Assembly: GCF_017873675.1 (NCBI RefSeq)
Contig: NZ_JAGGKK010000016.1
Coordinates: 47,547 to 111,546 of the forward strand
From: Virgibacillus litoralis
GTDB taxonomy: Bacteria; Bacillota; Bacilli; Bacillales; Amphibacillaceae
Length of the DNA stretch: 64,000 nucleotides
Direction: 5' to 3'
The notes beneath the pieces were generated by a model. That model was not told where the DNA came from. It saw nothing but the letters and a program-made list of their open reading frames with translations, and ran no database searches. This document shows, piece after piece, positions 1 to 8,554 of the stretch. How positions within the stretch are numbered: position 1 is the stretch's first letter; every line of letters begins with the position of its first letter. The position numbers and the translations under genes were made by a program.

Positions 1-484
1 CTGTATCGACCGTTTTTGGTACCGGAATAAATGGTGATCTTGCGTAGATACCTTTTGAGAGCATTAAATCTGTTGTTTCATTATAAATTTGTTCAGAAGT
101 ATCTATACATTGTGTGAAAAAGTTCCGTATATCAGAACGAGTTGAATGAGTCAGTCCCATGGCATAGGAAGTTAAGTTCATGGTAAATTTGTTTTGTAAA
201 AATACTAAAAAGAAACTATCTGCAAAAAGACGTGGAGCCGTTAAATCTACGTCTGCATCTGTAAAGCCTACAGGAACTGCATGGTCTTCATTTTTATAAA
301 TTCGTTTAATTTGTTCAATATTTTGTTCAGCAAATTGCTTTGTTTTTTCTGCAATAGGGCGTATTTCGTTGTCTTCCATAATAGCCAATACATATTTCAT
401 CTTAATAATCGTAGCAGCATTATCATTATAAGCAGACCATAAATTCGCAATTTCTGATGATGTTATATTCGCTTGTGTAGTCAT
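1..484 (-). CDS. DUF3231 family protein, 3' part outside the window
   Basis: The minus strand is open from an ATG at 484 to the window edge, giving about 161 residues starting MTTQANITSSEIANLWSAY. That opening is typical of DUF3231 proteins, which are ferritin-like helical-bundle proteins of spore-forming bacilli, some of them described as spore-coat associated. A GGAGGTAAT ribosome-binding site lies 5-12 bases upstream of the ATG. The sequence is mostly alpha-helical with no signal peptide. The family is usually about 330 residues in two repeated halves, so roughly half is visible here. The biochemical role is unknown. The family assignment rests on the conserved N-terminal motif and is fairly secure. 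Confidence 0.75.
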   Translation of the reverse strand, partial: MTTQANITSSEIANLWSAYNDNAATIIKMKYVLAIMEDNEIRPIAEKTKQFAEQNIEQIKRIYKNEDHAVPVGFTDADVDLTAPRLFADSFFLVFLQNKFTMNLTSYAMGLTHSTRSDIRNFFTQCIDTSEQIYNETTDLMLSKGIYARSPFIPVPKTVDT

Positions 485-580
485 AATAATATTACCTCCA
501 AAAAATCTATGTAATTGTATTATCTTAAGGATATTATGTGGAAAAAGCTAAATTCTATACAAGGATGGAGGCGGGATTGA

Positions 581-600
581 GGGACAGGTCCATCGTCCCG
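581..600. repeat. Family B GGGACA/TGTCCC palindromic repeat, copy 1
   Basis: The sequence GGGACAGGTCCATCGTCCC is an imperfect palindrome between the DUF3231 and DUF899 genes. The same module recurs at 2466, 2691, 5011, 6025, 20320 and 23253, always in an intergenic gap or at a gene end. Confidence 0.6.
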
Positions 601-729
601 TGAGTGAATTTGGGATATCCGTGACACGGAATATTGAAGGAATTTTGAGCAATCGAGAAGAAGTCCTATGTATTTATGTGGTTTAAACTTTGATTATATA
701 AGTAAAAAATAATGAGAGGGGATAATTAC

Positions 730-1464
730 ATGAATCAAGATTATAACATTTCTACGCGGCCTCCAGTGGTCGACCGGACCACCTGGCAGGCCAAACTGGA
801 TGAGTTGCGGATCCGGGAGAAGGCACACACCCGAGAAGGTGACGCGATCGCAGCGGCCCGTCGTCGTCTACCGATGGTCGAGGTGGACTCGACCATCCCA
901 CTGATCGGCCCGGATGGACCGGTGACGCTGCTGGAGACGTTCGAGGGCCGCCACCAGCTGATCGCCTACTTTCACATGTGGCACACCGGCAGACCCGCCG
1001 CGGAGCAGTGCGAGGGCTGCACCTTCTCCACGACCCACATCAACGAGCTGTCCTATCTGAACTCGCGGGATGTCAGTTACGCGACTTTCTGTCAGGGGCC
1101 GTATGAGGAGAGTTCGCGGTATCGCGACTTTATGGGCTGGACGGTTCCCTGGTACTCGGTGCCTCAGGAATCCGTGGACCAATTGATCGTTGACCGGCAC
1201 TTCGGCATCCTGGTCAGTTATCTCCGGGACGGCGACAAGGTCTACGAGACATACTGGACTACAGGCCGTGGCAACGAACCGATGGCACCGTCGTACGGAC
1301 TGCTGGACCTGACAGTCTACGGCCGTCAGGAGTTCTGGGAGGATTCGCCCGAAGGCTGGCCGCAGTATTGGGGCTCTAAAGGTGGTCAGTTTCAGGTGGA
1401 CGGACGCCCGACTGCCCAATGGTCCCGCTTAGCAGCCGGACGTTCTGACGATCTCGGCACCTAG
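730..1464 (+). CDS. DUF899 (thioredoxin-like fold) family protein, probably horizontally acquired
   Basis: This 244-residue protein matches the DUF899 family, a thioredoxin-fold group of uncertain function. The family pattern is visible in AYFHMWHTG, then EQCEGCTFSTTHINEL, then a C-terminal stretch ending EGWPQYWGS. The start chosen is ATG 730, behind GAGAGGGG; an in-frame upstream ATG at 712 overlaps that ribosome-binding site. The base composition is striking: from about codon 10 onward it is strongly GC-rich, with G or C in most third positions, whereas the flanks and the first codons are AT-rich like the rest of the window. That points to recent acquisition from a high-GC donor, plausibly an actinobacterium. 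Its function is not known. Confidence 0.75.
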   Translation: MNQDYNISTRPPVVDRTTWQAKLDELRIREKAHTREGDAIAAARRRLPMVEVDSTIPLIGPDGPVTLLETFEGRHQLIAYFHMWHTGRPAAEQCEGCTFSTTHINELSYLNSRDVSYATFCQGPYEESSRYRDFMGWTVPWYSVPQESVDQLIVDRHFGILVSYLRDGDKVYETYWTTGRGNEPMAPSYGLLDLTVYGRQEFWEDSPEGWPQYWGSKGGQFQVDGRPTAQWSRLAAGRSDDLGT

Positions 1465-1621
1465 ACTACCTTCCTGCGCTCTTGCCTATAATGGGAATCT
1501 TTGAGTATGGAGAAGAAGACGACGTAACCACCTTTAATTTGGTTTCAAATCCTGATGGAATTTGACCAAAAAGTGAGGTGCCGATGATTATTGTAGCATC
1601 TGAGAGGATACGAAAAGGTGA

Positions 1622-1903
1622 ATCAGGTGGAACCAATACCAGCCTCATCTTGGTTACGATCTATTCGATGAACAAGGAAACGAGTATGAAGCGGTTGATT
1701 ATGAGGTGGTAGAGGCTGAAAATCGGAAAAAAATTATAACTCTTCGCAGTCCAGGTATACTGAAAATATTACTGAATTATGAAGTTCCAAAAGATGAAAG
1801 ACTAATTTTGCACCAAGCGAAATTGTTGTTGAAGTTAAGTAGAACATTTAAAATATCATTCACACAAAAAACTCTGGATCCGTACTCGGATTCAGAGTTT
1901 TAG
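1622..1903 (+). pseudogene. Decayed coding remnant after the DUF899 gene
   Basis: An open stretch without a credible start encodes RWNQYQPHLGYDLFDEQGNE and continues to a stop at 1903. It begins directly after an in-frame TGA. The stretch 1480-1620 also reads like broken coding sequence in another frame (LVSNPDG followed by a stop). The composition is native and AT-rich. It looks like the 3' part of a gene interrupted near the point where the GC-rich DUF899 gene begins. I do not recognise the family, and the call rests on reading-frame decay alone. Confidence 0.4.
1867..1901 (+). terminator. Intrinsic terminator
   Basis: AAAACTCTGGATCCG pairs with CGGATTCAGAGTTTT across a five-base loop. The stem overlaps the last codons of the remnant at 1622-1903. 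Confidence 0.65.
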
Positions 1904-2018
1904 CTAGCGAATCTATCAATCTTGTAGACTTCCTTCTTATAGAAGGCTTTGATAATATGGAGTAAGGATTTATTAGGTGGCCGAAAGAAAGCAGGAAACT
2001 AGAAGAGGAGTTTTAAAA

Positions 2019-2456
2019 GTGGACACATTAACAATTAATGAACTTATATCACGCAAAGAGATTGTTCAAGCATTTCCAGTAATGAAACAGCTGCGTACTC
2101 ACTTGGATGAAAAAACTTATTTGGAATTAGTTGCTGAGGCCCAAGAAAAAGATATGTACAGGTTATTTGCATTGTATGATGATGAGGAAATTGTTGCAGT
2201 TACAGGATTTAAACCAATGATCACGCTTTATTATGGTCGATTTGTTTGGGTCTGTGATTTAGTTACCAGCGAAAACAATCGTTCAAACGGATATGGTGAA
2301 AAACTGCTTTCATTTGTACATAGATGGGCAAAGGACAACGGCTATGAAAGTGTCGCATTATCATCCGGACTAAAAAGAGAAGACGCACATCGCTTTTATG
2401 AAGAGAAAATGGACTATGAAAAGGTAAGTTATGTGTTTAAGAGGGCTGTAGATTAG
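2019..2456 (+). CDS. GNAT family N-acetyltransferase
   Basis: This roughly 145-residue protein has the GCN5-related acetyltransferase fold and would transfer an acetyl group from acetyl-CoA to an unidentified amine. Visible elements are the beta-4 strand [10 protein letters not shown], the acetyl-CoA-binding turn [11 protein letters not shown], and a C-terminal [20 protein letters not shown] typical of the family. I start it at GTG 2019 because GAGGAG sits eight bases upstream; an in-frame GTG at 1977 would add 14 residues without a good ribosome-binding site. It is a single-gene unit between the decayed region and a family B repeat. The substrate cannot be predicted. Confidence 0.8.
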   Translation: MDTLTINELISRKEIVQAFPVMKQLRTHLDEKTYLELVAEAQEKDMYRLFALYDDEEIVAVTGFKPMITLYYGRFVWVCDLVTSENNRSNGYGEKLLSFVHRWAKDNGYESVALSSGLKREDAHRFYEEKMDYEKVSYVFKRAVD

Positions 2457-2465
2457 GGACAAGAA

Positions 2466-2485
2466 GGGACAGGTTCCTTGTCCCG
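2466..2485. repeat. Family B palindromic repeat, copy 2
   Basis: GGGACAGGTTCCTTGTCCC begins ten bases after the GNAT stop codon. A further GGGACA lies directly at that stop, so the module abuts the gene end. Confidence 0.65.
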
Positions 2486-2573
2486 AGAGAATTCTCATCA
2501 GATATATTGACAGTATAAATATATAATTGTAGACGGTGTAAAGAATGGTTGATCAATAATTAATTTCTCGCAT

Positions 2574-2612
2574 AAGAAGTAATCGCTAACCAATTGGTGC
2601 GGTTACTTCTTT
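2574..2612 (+). terminator. Hairpin with T-run, probable terminator
   Basis: AAGAAGTAATCGC pairs with GCGGTTACTTCTT and is followed by T-rich sequence. It is the only structured element in the 320-base gap before the spore-coat genes, apart from two family B repeats. A TTGACA at 2507 has no convincing -10 partner. Confidence 0.5.
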
Positions 2613-2690
2613 CTATTTAGGCCGATGAAAAAAATTTATCTTGCGCTATTTACCTAAATAAAAAAATACAACGTGTTAATCATTAGGAAG

Positions 2691-2711
2691 CGGGACAAAG
2701 TTCCTGTCACC
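2691..2711. repeat. Family B repeat, copy 3 (degenerate)
   Basis: GCGGGACAAAGTTCCTGTCAC is a weaker copy of the GGGACA/TGTCCC palindrome, 65 bases upstream of the CotF-like pair. Confidence 0.45.
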
Positions 2712-2776
2712 TTTGTGTATTTCTTTTTTATACATGGGAAGATTAAGAATGATTTCTTGGAAGGGAGGGTGTATTT

Positions 2777-2962
2777 GTGAACAATTTAACAGAACTTGAG
2801 GTTGAAAATTTACGTCATATTATTGGTGGGCACGGAACGATAACAAATAAGTTAGAAAACTACGCACAGAGTTGTACAGATCCAGAATTAAAATCAATAC
2901 TCCAACAAGATGCCCAGGCAGCCAAGCAAGCACAACAGCAACTATTAAATTTCTTAGGATAG
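2777..2962 (+). CDS. Small CotF-like spore coat protein
   Basis: This 61-residue helical protein begins MNNLTELEVENLRHIIGGHG and is Gln/Ala-rich toward its C-terminus. It resembles the short YraG/YraF-type partners of CotF-family coat proteins in Bacillus. It starts at GTG 2777 behind AGGGAGG. It lies 12 bases upstream of a second CotF-like gene, so the two are surely co-transcribed. The ordinary expectation is deposition in the spore coat during sporulation. No catalytic residues are visible, and the assignment is by overall pattern. Confidence 0.65.
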   Translation: MNNLTELEVENLRHIIGGHGTITNKLENYAQSCTDPELKSILQQDAQAAKQAQQQLLNFLG

Positions 2963-2974
2963 GAGGGATTCACA

Positions 2975-3229
2975 ATGTTACAAGATAAGGATATGGTAAA
3001 CGATTACTTAGCAGGGTTGAATGCTAGCTTAACAGGATATGCAGGTTATATTAATGAATCAAATAATGCAGAATTAAGACAAACACTGATTCAATTGAGA
3101 AATCAGGATGAATCACGTCAACGGACGTTATATGACTATGCTCTCCAAAAGGGGTACTATCAGCCTGCCGCTCCTGCCTCACAGGAAGTTGTCCAGCAGT
3201 TAAAGATGCAGTTAACTTCTTCACAATAA
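2975..3229 (+). CDS. CotF family spore coat protein
   Basis: This 84-residue protein (MLQDKDMVNDYLAGLNASL...) carries the CotF helical pattern: an N-terminal helix, a central ELRQTLIQLRNQDESRQRTLYDYALQ-like helix, and a KGYYQPAAPASQE linker typical of the family. It follows the previous gene after 12 bases with its own GGAGGG ribosome-binding site. An intrinsic terminator follows. It is likely expressed in the mother cell late in sporulation, although I see no clear sigma-K promoter. The family call is good; the individual role is unknown. Confidence 0.75.
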   Translation: MLQDKDMVNDYLAGLNASLTGYAGYINESNNAELRQTLIQLRNQDESRQRTLYDYALQKGYYQPAAPASQEVVQQLKMQLTSSQ

Positions 3230-3251
3230 ACATAATCTTAAATTACATTTT

Positions 3252-3289
3252 AAAGCCGGAACCCTTTCAAAAGTGTTTCGGCTTTATTT
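3252..3289 (+). terminator. Intrinsic terminator of the CotF-like pair
   Basis: AAAGCCGGAAC pairs with GTGTTTCGGCTTT, followed by a T-rich tract. Confidence 0.7.
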
Positions 3290-3364
3290 GCAGTTAACAA
3301 AAATACACATACTAGATATAAGGTAGGTCGACTATGTTATCTATCAAACTTCCATCGCCATTTG

Positions 3365-3850
3365 TCAATCTCGTGCTAAACCACTTTCAAAAGCAGCCAA
3401 ATGGTTCAATGATGCATTGCGCAGTTGTGTGAATACCATGCGTACATCAGAGGGGGTATTTTGTGCAAGAAATTTCTCGTACATATTGATATTGTCGATT
3501 TCTCCTTGGACACCTTCTGCAAAAGCATTTTTAATCGTTGCCGGTGTCGTAATGAACATACTTGAAATATCTTGGGGTACTGGCACCTGATATCGATTAA
3601 AGAGAGGTAGTAATGCATTAATGTGTCTCAGTTCCGCCTCTTGAATTTGAGCAAAGGGACGTACATACCCAAAGTTTAAAAGTACATTCTGATATCTCTG
3701 TTGTGCTAGGAATTCGTCCTGCAATGCAAAAGTTAGCATCTCAGGTAAAGTTAATGATGCAGCATTTAAAGCTCCTTTGGCACCATAACTTTCGGCAGTT
3801 TGGCGATAAGAGTAATAGGGATGGTTCGTATCAAAATAATAGGGATCCAT
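3365..3850 (-). CDS. DUF2202 ferritin-like domain protein
   Basis: This 161-residue protein has a four-helix ferritin-like pattern. The helix LTFALQDEFLAQQRYQNVLL is followed by VRPFAQIQEAELRHINALLPLF, whose E-x-x-x-x-H spacing matches the metal-ligand helix of DUF2202 proteins. Later helices contain QGEIDNINMYEKFL and NASLNHLAAFESGL. The start is ATG 3850, with GGAGG nine bases upstream; an upstream in-frame start adding 11 residues has no such site. The N-terminus MDPYYFDTNHPYYSYRQ is Tyr-rich, as in many spore-surface proteins. It is convergent with the coat genes, so a spore role is plausible but inferred. Confidence 0.7.
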   Translation of the reverse strand: MDPYYFDTNHPYYSYRQTAESYGAKGALNAASLTLPEMLTFALQDEFLAQQRYQNVLLNFGYVRPFAQIQEAELRHINALLPLFNRYQVPVPQDISSMFITTPATIKNAFAEGVQGEIDNINMYEKFLAQNTPSDVRMVFTQLRNASLNHLAAFESGLARD

Positions 3851-4091
3851 GCGTGTTAGCCTCCAATTCTTAAAATAAGTCATTCATATTATATGTGTTT
3901 GAAATAATTGGGTGACCGTTGCATGGTAGGATAAAAAGTCTGAGGATCGTTTGTCGATAAGCCAAGCCTCTTGCATTTCAAAAAACTGAAGTTAAAATTA
4001 CTATTATAAGTTTTTTGATAGTTAAGAAAGTATAATGCATCAGTAAGACTGGCGATATACTGGGTTTTTCTAAGAAAGAAGGGGAAAAAAA

Positions 4092-5051
4092 ATGTTGAAA
4101 AAAGTGACCGAAAATATATATAAACTGGTTATCCATTTTAATTCCGAAAAATATGATGTGAACTGTTATCTGGTAAATGGGGATAAGGGATACACGGTTA
4201 TTGATACCGGCATAAACACAAGAGAAGCACAGCAAGAATGGAGAAACGTACTCGATTCCGGTTTTGATATTCATAATGTAATCCTGACGCATACGCACCA
4301 GGACCATATTGGGCTTGCTAAATGGTTTCAACAGGATCTTGGTGTTCCGGTTTACATATTTGAATCAGGAATGAAGGAAGTTGAAAAGCGCCGTGTTCCT
4401 GGAACCAGAGAAAAATTGAGTCTTCTACTTAAAACCCATGGTGGTCCAGGCCTTCCTGTGAAGAGGGAAGAGGATACTTTCATTTATGATTTCGAACCAG
4501 ATGGTCTTATAAACGAGAATGAGCAGATCAAAATAGGAGAAGATTTCTATGAACCAATTTGGACACCAGGACATGCGCCGGATCATTTCTGTTTTTATAA
4601 CGAAGAGAAAGGAATCATGTTTGTCGGTGACCATATGTTAAAAAATATCTCCCCAGTAATCGGATTATGGACTGGAGAAGAAAGTAATATTCTAAATGAT
4701 TATTACAATTCGTTAGATTATATAAAAAAATATCAACCAGTTGTAGCCCTGCCAGGCCACGGCAATTTAATCTATAATTTCAGTGAACGAATAAGCCAAT
4801 TAGAATCCAGACATAATCACCGTTTGCAGGAAGTATTTGAATCGATAAAATACGAAAGTAAAACAGCTTATCAATTATGCCAGGAAGTATATGGCGATAA
4901 AGATTTATTGATTGCACCATTCATGGCAATATTAACACGTCTAATCTATTTGGAAGCAGCTGGAAAAATAAAACGGGAAATCTCTGATGGAGTAGCCGTG
5001 TTTCAAGCTACGGGACAGAGGGGTCAGGTTCATCGTCCCAGTTACGGATGA
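4092..5051 (+). CDS. Metallo-beta-lactamase fold hydrolase
   Basis: This 319-residue soluble hydrolase has the dinuclear-zinc signature THTHQDH near residue 78, a second ligand region TPGHAPDHF, a bridging Asp in GIMFVGDHML, and a final His in ALPGHGNLI. The C-terminal part is a helical domain as in RNase Z-unrelated glyoxalase/lactonase-like family members of Bacillus. The substrate is unknown. The reading frame runs into a family B repeat, so the last residues (QRGQVHRPSYG) are repeat-encoded and probably not part of the fold. It overlaps the convergent YitT-type gene by ten bases. Confidence 0.8.
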   Translation: MLKKVTENIYKLVIHFNSEKYDVNCYLVNGDKGYTVIDTGINTREAQQEWRNVLDSGFDIHNVILTHTHQDHIGLAKWFQQDLGVPVYIFESGMKEVEKRRVPGTREKLSLLLKTHGGPGLPVKREEDTFIYDFEPDGLINENEQIKIGEDFYEPIWTPGHAPDHFCFYNEEKGIMFVGDHMLKNISPVIGLWTGEESNILNDYYNSLDYIKKYQPVVALPGHGNLIYNFSERISQLESRHNHRLQEVFESIKYESKTAYQLCQEVYGDKDLLIAPFMAILTRLIYLEAAGKIKREISDGVAVFQATGQRGQVHRPSYG

Positions 5052-5065
5052 GGTACCTGTCCCTG
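5011..5065. repeat. Family B repeat, copy 4, spanning two convergent stop codons
   Basis: ACGGGACAGAGG at the left faces GTACCTGTCCC at the right, with a second GTCAGGTTCATCGTCCC inside. The element lies across the overlapping 3' ends of the MBL hydrolase and YitT-family genes and supplies the terminal codons of both. Confidence 0.6.
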
Positions 5066-5905
5066 TTTACTTTTTTTTGGCCAGGAAAAGCTGCCGCCAA
5101 AAACGTCGCGAACGTCATGGATAACTACAAAAGCTCGATCATCGACAGAATTTATGATGCGCTTAAGTCTCATCAATTGGAATTTATTGATAATGATATA
5201 TGTCATATCTTTATCTTCTTTTAAATATCCGCCATACCCTTTAAATACAGTTGCACTTGTTTTCATTTCCTTAATTACTTCGTCTGCTAAAACCGATGCT
5301 TGGGTAGAGATTACACTGACTGCCTTTCTCGTGTCCAAACCTTCCATAATGAGATCTGTTGATTTTTTTCCGACAAAAAGAGAAACAATGGTGTACATGG
5401 TGTTTAGCGGGCCGATTACTAGTAGGCCGGATAATACGATGCATGAGTCTAGCGCGAAGTTTGTTCTAGTTAAATCCCATCCTAAATTATAGTGGAACAT
5501 CCGGGCGATAATACTTGATCCGCCCATGGAGCTGCCGGTACGAAAAATTAACCCTGCACCTATCCCAATAATAAAACCGGCGAAAATTGCTGACACGAGT
5601 GGGTCACCTAATGGTTCAGCTTTACCCTCAGATATAAAAATAAAGAAGGAAATAAGCGGTGCTGTTAAGACTGATAGAAAAACCGTCCGTCTGGGTAATA
5701 CACGGTATCCAACTAGTAAAATCACTGAAGTCAAAACAAAGTTCACAATTCCGGGGGACCAGTCGAATGCGTAGTGTAAGATAATCGATGCTCCGGGTAT
5801 GCCGCCTTCCGCTAATTGGTTTGGTATGACTAACAATGTTAGAGCCAATGCGTAAATCATGGAACCGATAATAATAAGTAAAATATCACTTATGAGTTTT
5901 GGCAT
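5042..5905 (-). CDS. YitT family membrane protein (DUF161/DUF2179)
   Basis: This 287-residue protein has five to six predicted membrane segments in its first two-thirds. These include the conserved turns NQLAEGGIPGASIIL and FRTGSSMGGSSIIARM, which mark YitT/YvjA-type proteins. A cytoplasmic DUF2179 domain (AVSVISTQASVLADEVIKEM onward) ends near FVVIHDVRDVFGGSF. The function of the family is not established. The final KQGQVPHP is encoded by the family B repeat and lies beyond the usual C-terminus. It is transcribed alone, converging on the MBL gene. Confidence 0.8.
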   Translation of the reverse strand: MPKLISDILLIIIGSMIYALALTLLVIPNQLAEGGIPGASIILHYAFDWSPGIVNFVLTSVILLVGYRVLPRRTVFLSVLTAPLISFFIFISEGKAEPLGDPLVSAIFAGFIIGIGAGLIFRTGSSMGGSSIIARMFHYNLGWDLTRTNFALDSCIVLSGLLVIGPLNTMYTIVSLFVGKKSTDLIMEGLDTRKAVSVISTQASVLADEVIKEMKTSATVFKGYGGYLKEDKDMTYIIINKFQLMRLKRIINSVDDRAFVVIHDVRDVFGGSFSWPKKSKQGQVPHP

Positions 5906-6024
5906 AGTTTTTTCTCCTTAATCTAAAAGCTACAATTCGTTTTCTTCGCTATGCATTAATGTTCCCACAAATACTAAACGTAAAACGGCTATATTACACA
6001 CTTATAGGAAAATCGTGTAGTACT

Positions 6025-6043
6025 GGGACAAGGAACCTGTCCC
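6025..6043. repeat. Family B repeat, copy 5
   Basis: GGGACAAGGAACCTGTCCC is a near-perfect palindrome about 60 bases upstream of sspO. Confidence 0.65.
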
Positions 6044-6103
6044 TTACGTCCCTGCATATAAAGGCTTTATTGTTGCCAAACTATGTGTGTGGAGGTGTAT
6101 TAT

Positions 6104-6253
6104 ATGGGTAAGAGAAGGAAAAATGATAGTGGTGTCAGCGATGAGCAGGCTGTTAGAAAAGACTTATCGAAGGATTTTGACCATGAATTTGCGAATGAGC
6201 CACTAACTGAAGCTGAACGACAAAATAATAAGAAAACGAAAAAACGACAATAG
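6104..6253 (+). CDS. sspO: Small acid-soluble spore protein O
   Basis: This 49-residue basic protein starts MGKRRKNDSGVSDEQAVRK and ends PLTEAERQNNKKTKKRQ. The LTEAERQNNKK tail is the hallmark of SspO (also called CotK) in Bacillus. It begins at ATG 6104 with GGAGGTG nine bases upstream. SspO-type proteins are made in the forespore under sigma-G and stored in the spore core. A monocistronic gene in this setting fits that. The family call rests on the conserved C-terminal motif and matching length. Confidence 0.8.
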   Translation: MGKRRKNDSGVSDEQAVRKDLSKDFDHEFANEPLTEAERQNNKKTKKRQ

Positions 6254-6311
6254 CAGTTTTGGGGGATGTATTAACCTACATTCCTCATTTCTTTAAAAGG
6301 GGGATTATGGT

Positions 6312-6971
6312 ATGAATGTCCGAATTGAATTATCCTATACAACACCAAAGGGAACTGAAGCAGCGTTCACGTCGGAGGAGATGCGTGCCAAGAAAGCACT
6401 ATTATTAGCTGAAGACTTGGAAAAAACAGGACGAATGAAAAACATCATGTTTATCGATAATCATGAAAATAGATGGAATCTGAAGGAACTCAGGAAACAG
6501 ATGGAGGAAATTAAAACAGAGCCTCATAATGTGACGGTTTATTTTGATGGGGGATTTGATCTGGAGACAAATAAATCAGGCCTAGGCTGTGCGATTTATT
6601 ATGAGCAAAATAACAAGTCATACCGGCTCCGCAAGAACGCTCTTGTTGATGAGCTTGAAACAAACAATGAAGCAGAATACGCAGCATTACACCATGGGAT
6701 ACAGGAGCTGGAGCTTTTAGGTGTCCATCATTTACCTGTTACATTTATTGGTGATTCTCAGGTTGTCATTAACCAGCTAAAAGAGGATTGGCCATGTTAC
6801 GAAGAGGAACTAGCTAAGTGGGCTGATCGAATTGAAAGTCATGTCAGCAAGCTTGGTATTGACGCCGAATATAAACTAGTTTCCAGAAAAGAAAATAAAG
6901 AGGCAGATCAGTTAGCATCCCAGGCGTTAAAAGAAATTGAAATAACGAGTACGAGTGAAGTGAAGGCTTAA
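6312..6971 (+). CDS. RNase H-like (ribonuclease HI family) protein
   Basis: This 219-residue protein has an N-terminal module of about 75 residues and a C-terminal RNase H-like domain. Catalytic-site candidates are the Asp in VTVYFDGGFD, the Glu in ETNNEAEYAAL, the Asp in VTFIGDSQVVINQL and the Asp in ENKEADQLASQA, so the DEDD set appears intact. It resembles the YpeP/YpdQ-type proteins of Bacillus, which are distinct from RnhB and RnhC. It would cleave RNA in RNA:DNA hybrids if active. It is transcribed alone behind GGGGGA. Confidence 0.75.
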   Translation: MNVRIELSYTTPKGTEAAFTSEEMRAKKALLLAEDLEKTGRMKNIMFIDNHENRWNLKELRKQMEEIKTEPHNVTVYFDGGFDLETNKSGLGCAIYYEQNNKSYRLRKNALVDELETNNEAEYAALHHGIQELELLGVHHLPVTFIGDSQVVINQLKEDWPCYEEELAKWADRIESHVSKLGIDAEYKLVSRKENKEADQLASQALKEIEITSTSEVKA

Positions 6972-7096
6972 CTATATATCTATATTTTTTCACCCTAACA
7001 AGTTAATACATATGAACTTAGCAGATAATTATTAAATTGATTCAAAAAGTTCTATAATAGCAGTAGAGATGAGAATGAACTAGGGGAGGCAGACTC

Positions 7097-8311
7097 ATGG
7101 ATCCATTAGATATAGTTGATAATCTGCATAAGGTAAAGCCTGTATATCAGCCAATTATCAGTGCTGTTCGGTATGATGTGATTGGTTATGAAGTGTTGGG
7201 CCGGTTTCACGATGATCATGAGTGGAGAAGCCTTGGCGCATTTTTCCACGATTCCGAAGTCCCAGAAGAATTCAAGGTTGAAGTTGACCAGTACATATTA
7301 GAAATAGCAATATCAAAAATGTTGGAATTAAATAAGGAAGGTTTCTTATTTATCAACCGAAATGCTAAACAATTAATGATAGATAATGGCGAGCGCTTGT
7401 TGGAAACGCTGCTTACCTTTGAGCAAATAGGATTTTCTATGGACAGAGTTGTTATAGAAGTTACAGAAAATGACTTTGATGAAGAAGCAGATTCCCTAAG
7501 TCATTTGCTTCAATACTACAAAACTTATGGTATAAAAATTGCTATAGATCGTGTGGGAGCCAAGAGCTCAAACATTGACCGAATCCGGCAGCTTGAGCCC
7601 CATATTCTAAAAATAAATACTAAAATAATACGCACTTATAACACGGAAGGCTTTCAGGATATTATGTATTCGCTATCCATGCTGGCCCGCCGAATAGGGG
7701 CAGCGATGCTGTTTGAGAATATTGAAGTTGATTCTCAGCTTTACTTTGCCTGGAAACACGGAGGACGTTATTATCAAGGACATTATCTGGCACAACCAGA
7801 ATTTGATTTCGCATCGAGTGATTCACTAGCTGTAAATCTTGAAAAAGAAGTTAATGTATATATTCAGCGTGAGAAATCATTGGTAGAGCAACGGTTAAAC
7901 TTAGTCTTGTCATGGGAAGAAAAGATTAAAGAGCTGCTTTCCAAATGGGAGGGTCCTGATAAGGCAGACACATTTATTCAGGATGTTACCGATAAATTTA
8001 ATGAACAAAGCTTTCGTATGTTTATTTGTAATGGCAATGGACTGCAGGTGTCTTCAAACTTTCGAAAAAGAGACGGGGTTTGGGAGCAGGAGCCACATGA
8101 AAAAGGATCAAATTGGGCGTTTCGTCCCTATTTCCTTGAAAATGTGATGCAAATGAAAACATGGAAAAAAGGTATGCTGTCGGATATATATTCCGATATT
8201 GAAACAAGGGAAATGGTACGTACGTTTAGTTACCCATTAACTGATCAACATTTTTTATTTATTGATATAGGTTATACTTTCATCTATGAAAATGAATTTT
8301 TACTAATTTAA
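7097..8311 (+). CDS. ykuI: YkuI-type EAL domain protein
   Basis: This 404-residue cytoplasmic protein aligns by eye with B. subtilis YkuI over its whole length. An EAL domain occupies roughly residues 1-245, with YEVLGR in place of the EAL signature, the metal-ligand region VIEVTEND, KIAIDRVG, HILKIN, and FENIEVDSQ near the end. A PAS-like YkuI C-terminal domain follows (residues 270-400), with NWAFRPYFLENVMQM and ETREMVRTFSYPL. B. subtilis YkuI binds cyclic-di-GMP; phosphodiesterase activity there is weak or absent. It lies upstream of a second putative c-di-GMP protein, the HD-GYP gene. Confidence 0.85.
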   Translation: MDPLDIVDNLHKVKPVYQPIISAVRYDVIGYEVLGRFHDDHEWRSLGAFFHDSEVPEEFKVEVDQYILEIAISKMLELNKEGFLFINRNAKQLMIDNGERLLETLLTFEQIGFSMDRVVIEVTENDFDEEADSLSHLLQYYKTYGIKIAIDRVGAKSSNIDRIRQLEPHILKINTKIIRTYNTEGFQDIMYSLSMLARRIGAAMLFENIEVDSQLYFAWKHGGRYYQGHYLAQPEFDFASSDSLAVNLEKEVNVYIQREKSLVEQRLNLVLSWEEKIKELLSKWEGPDKADTFIQDVTDKFNEQSFRMFICNGNGLQVSSNFRKRDGVWEQEPHEKGSNWAFRPYFLENVMQMKTWKKGMLSDIYSDIETREMVRTFSYPLTDQHFLFIDIGYTFIYENEFLLI

Positions 8312-8554
8312 AGGATGGGTAGATGAACCCACCTAAAAAACTTTTGAGGTAAATTGTGAAAGGTGTAATTTGATTTACTATTTTATGTTAATCTAGGCAT
8401 ATAGTTACAAAAATTGTTGTATTGTGTGAAATTCCTTTAATATCTTACCAATATTTACATATATCGACACTTCGCTTATACTACTAAGTAACTAGTCAAT
8501 AAAGGTTAAAATATTGATAAAGGATGGAATAATAGATTCAGAGAGGATTACGAA

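Noticed and set aside
868..1419. 183-residue open frame antisense to the DUF899 gene
   Set aside because: Long antisense frames are expected in GC-rich DNA; it has no ribosome-binding site and no recognisable domain.
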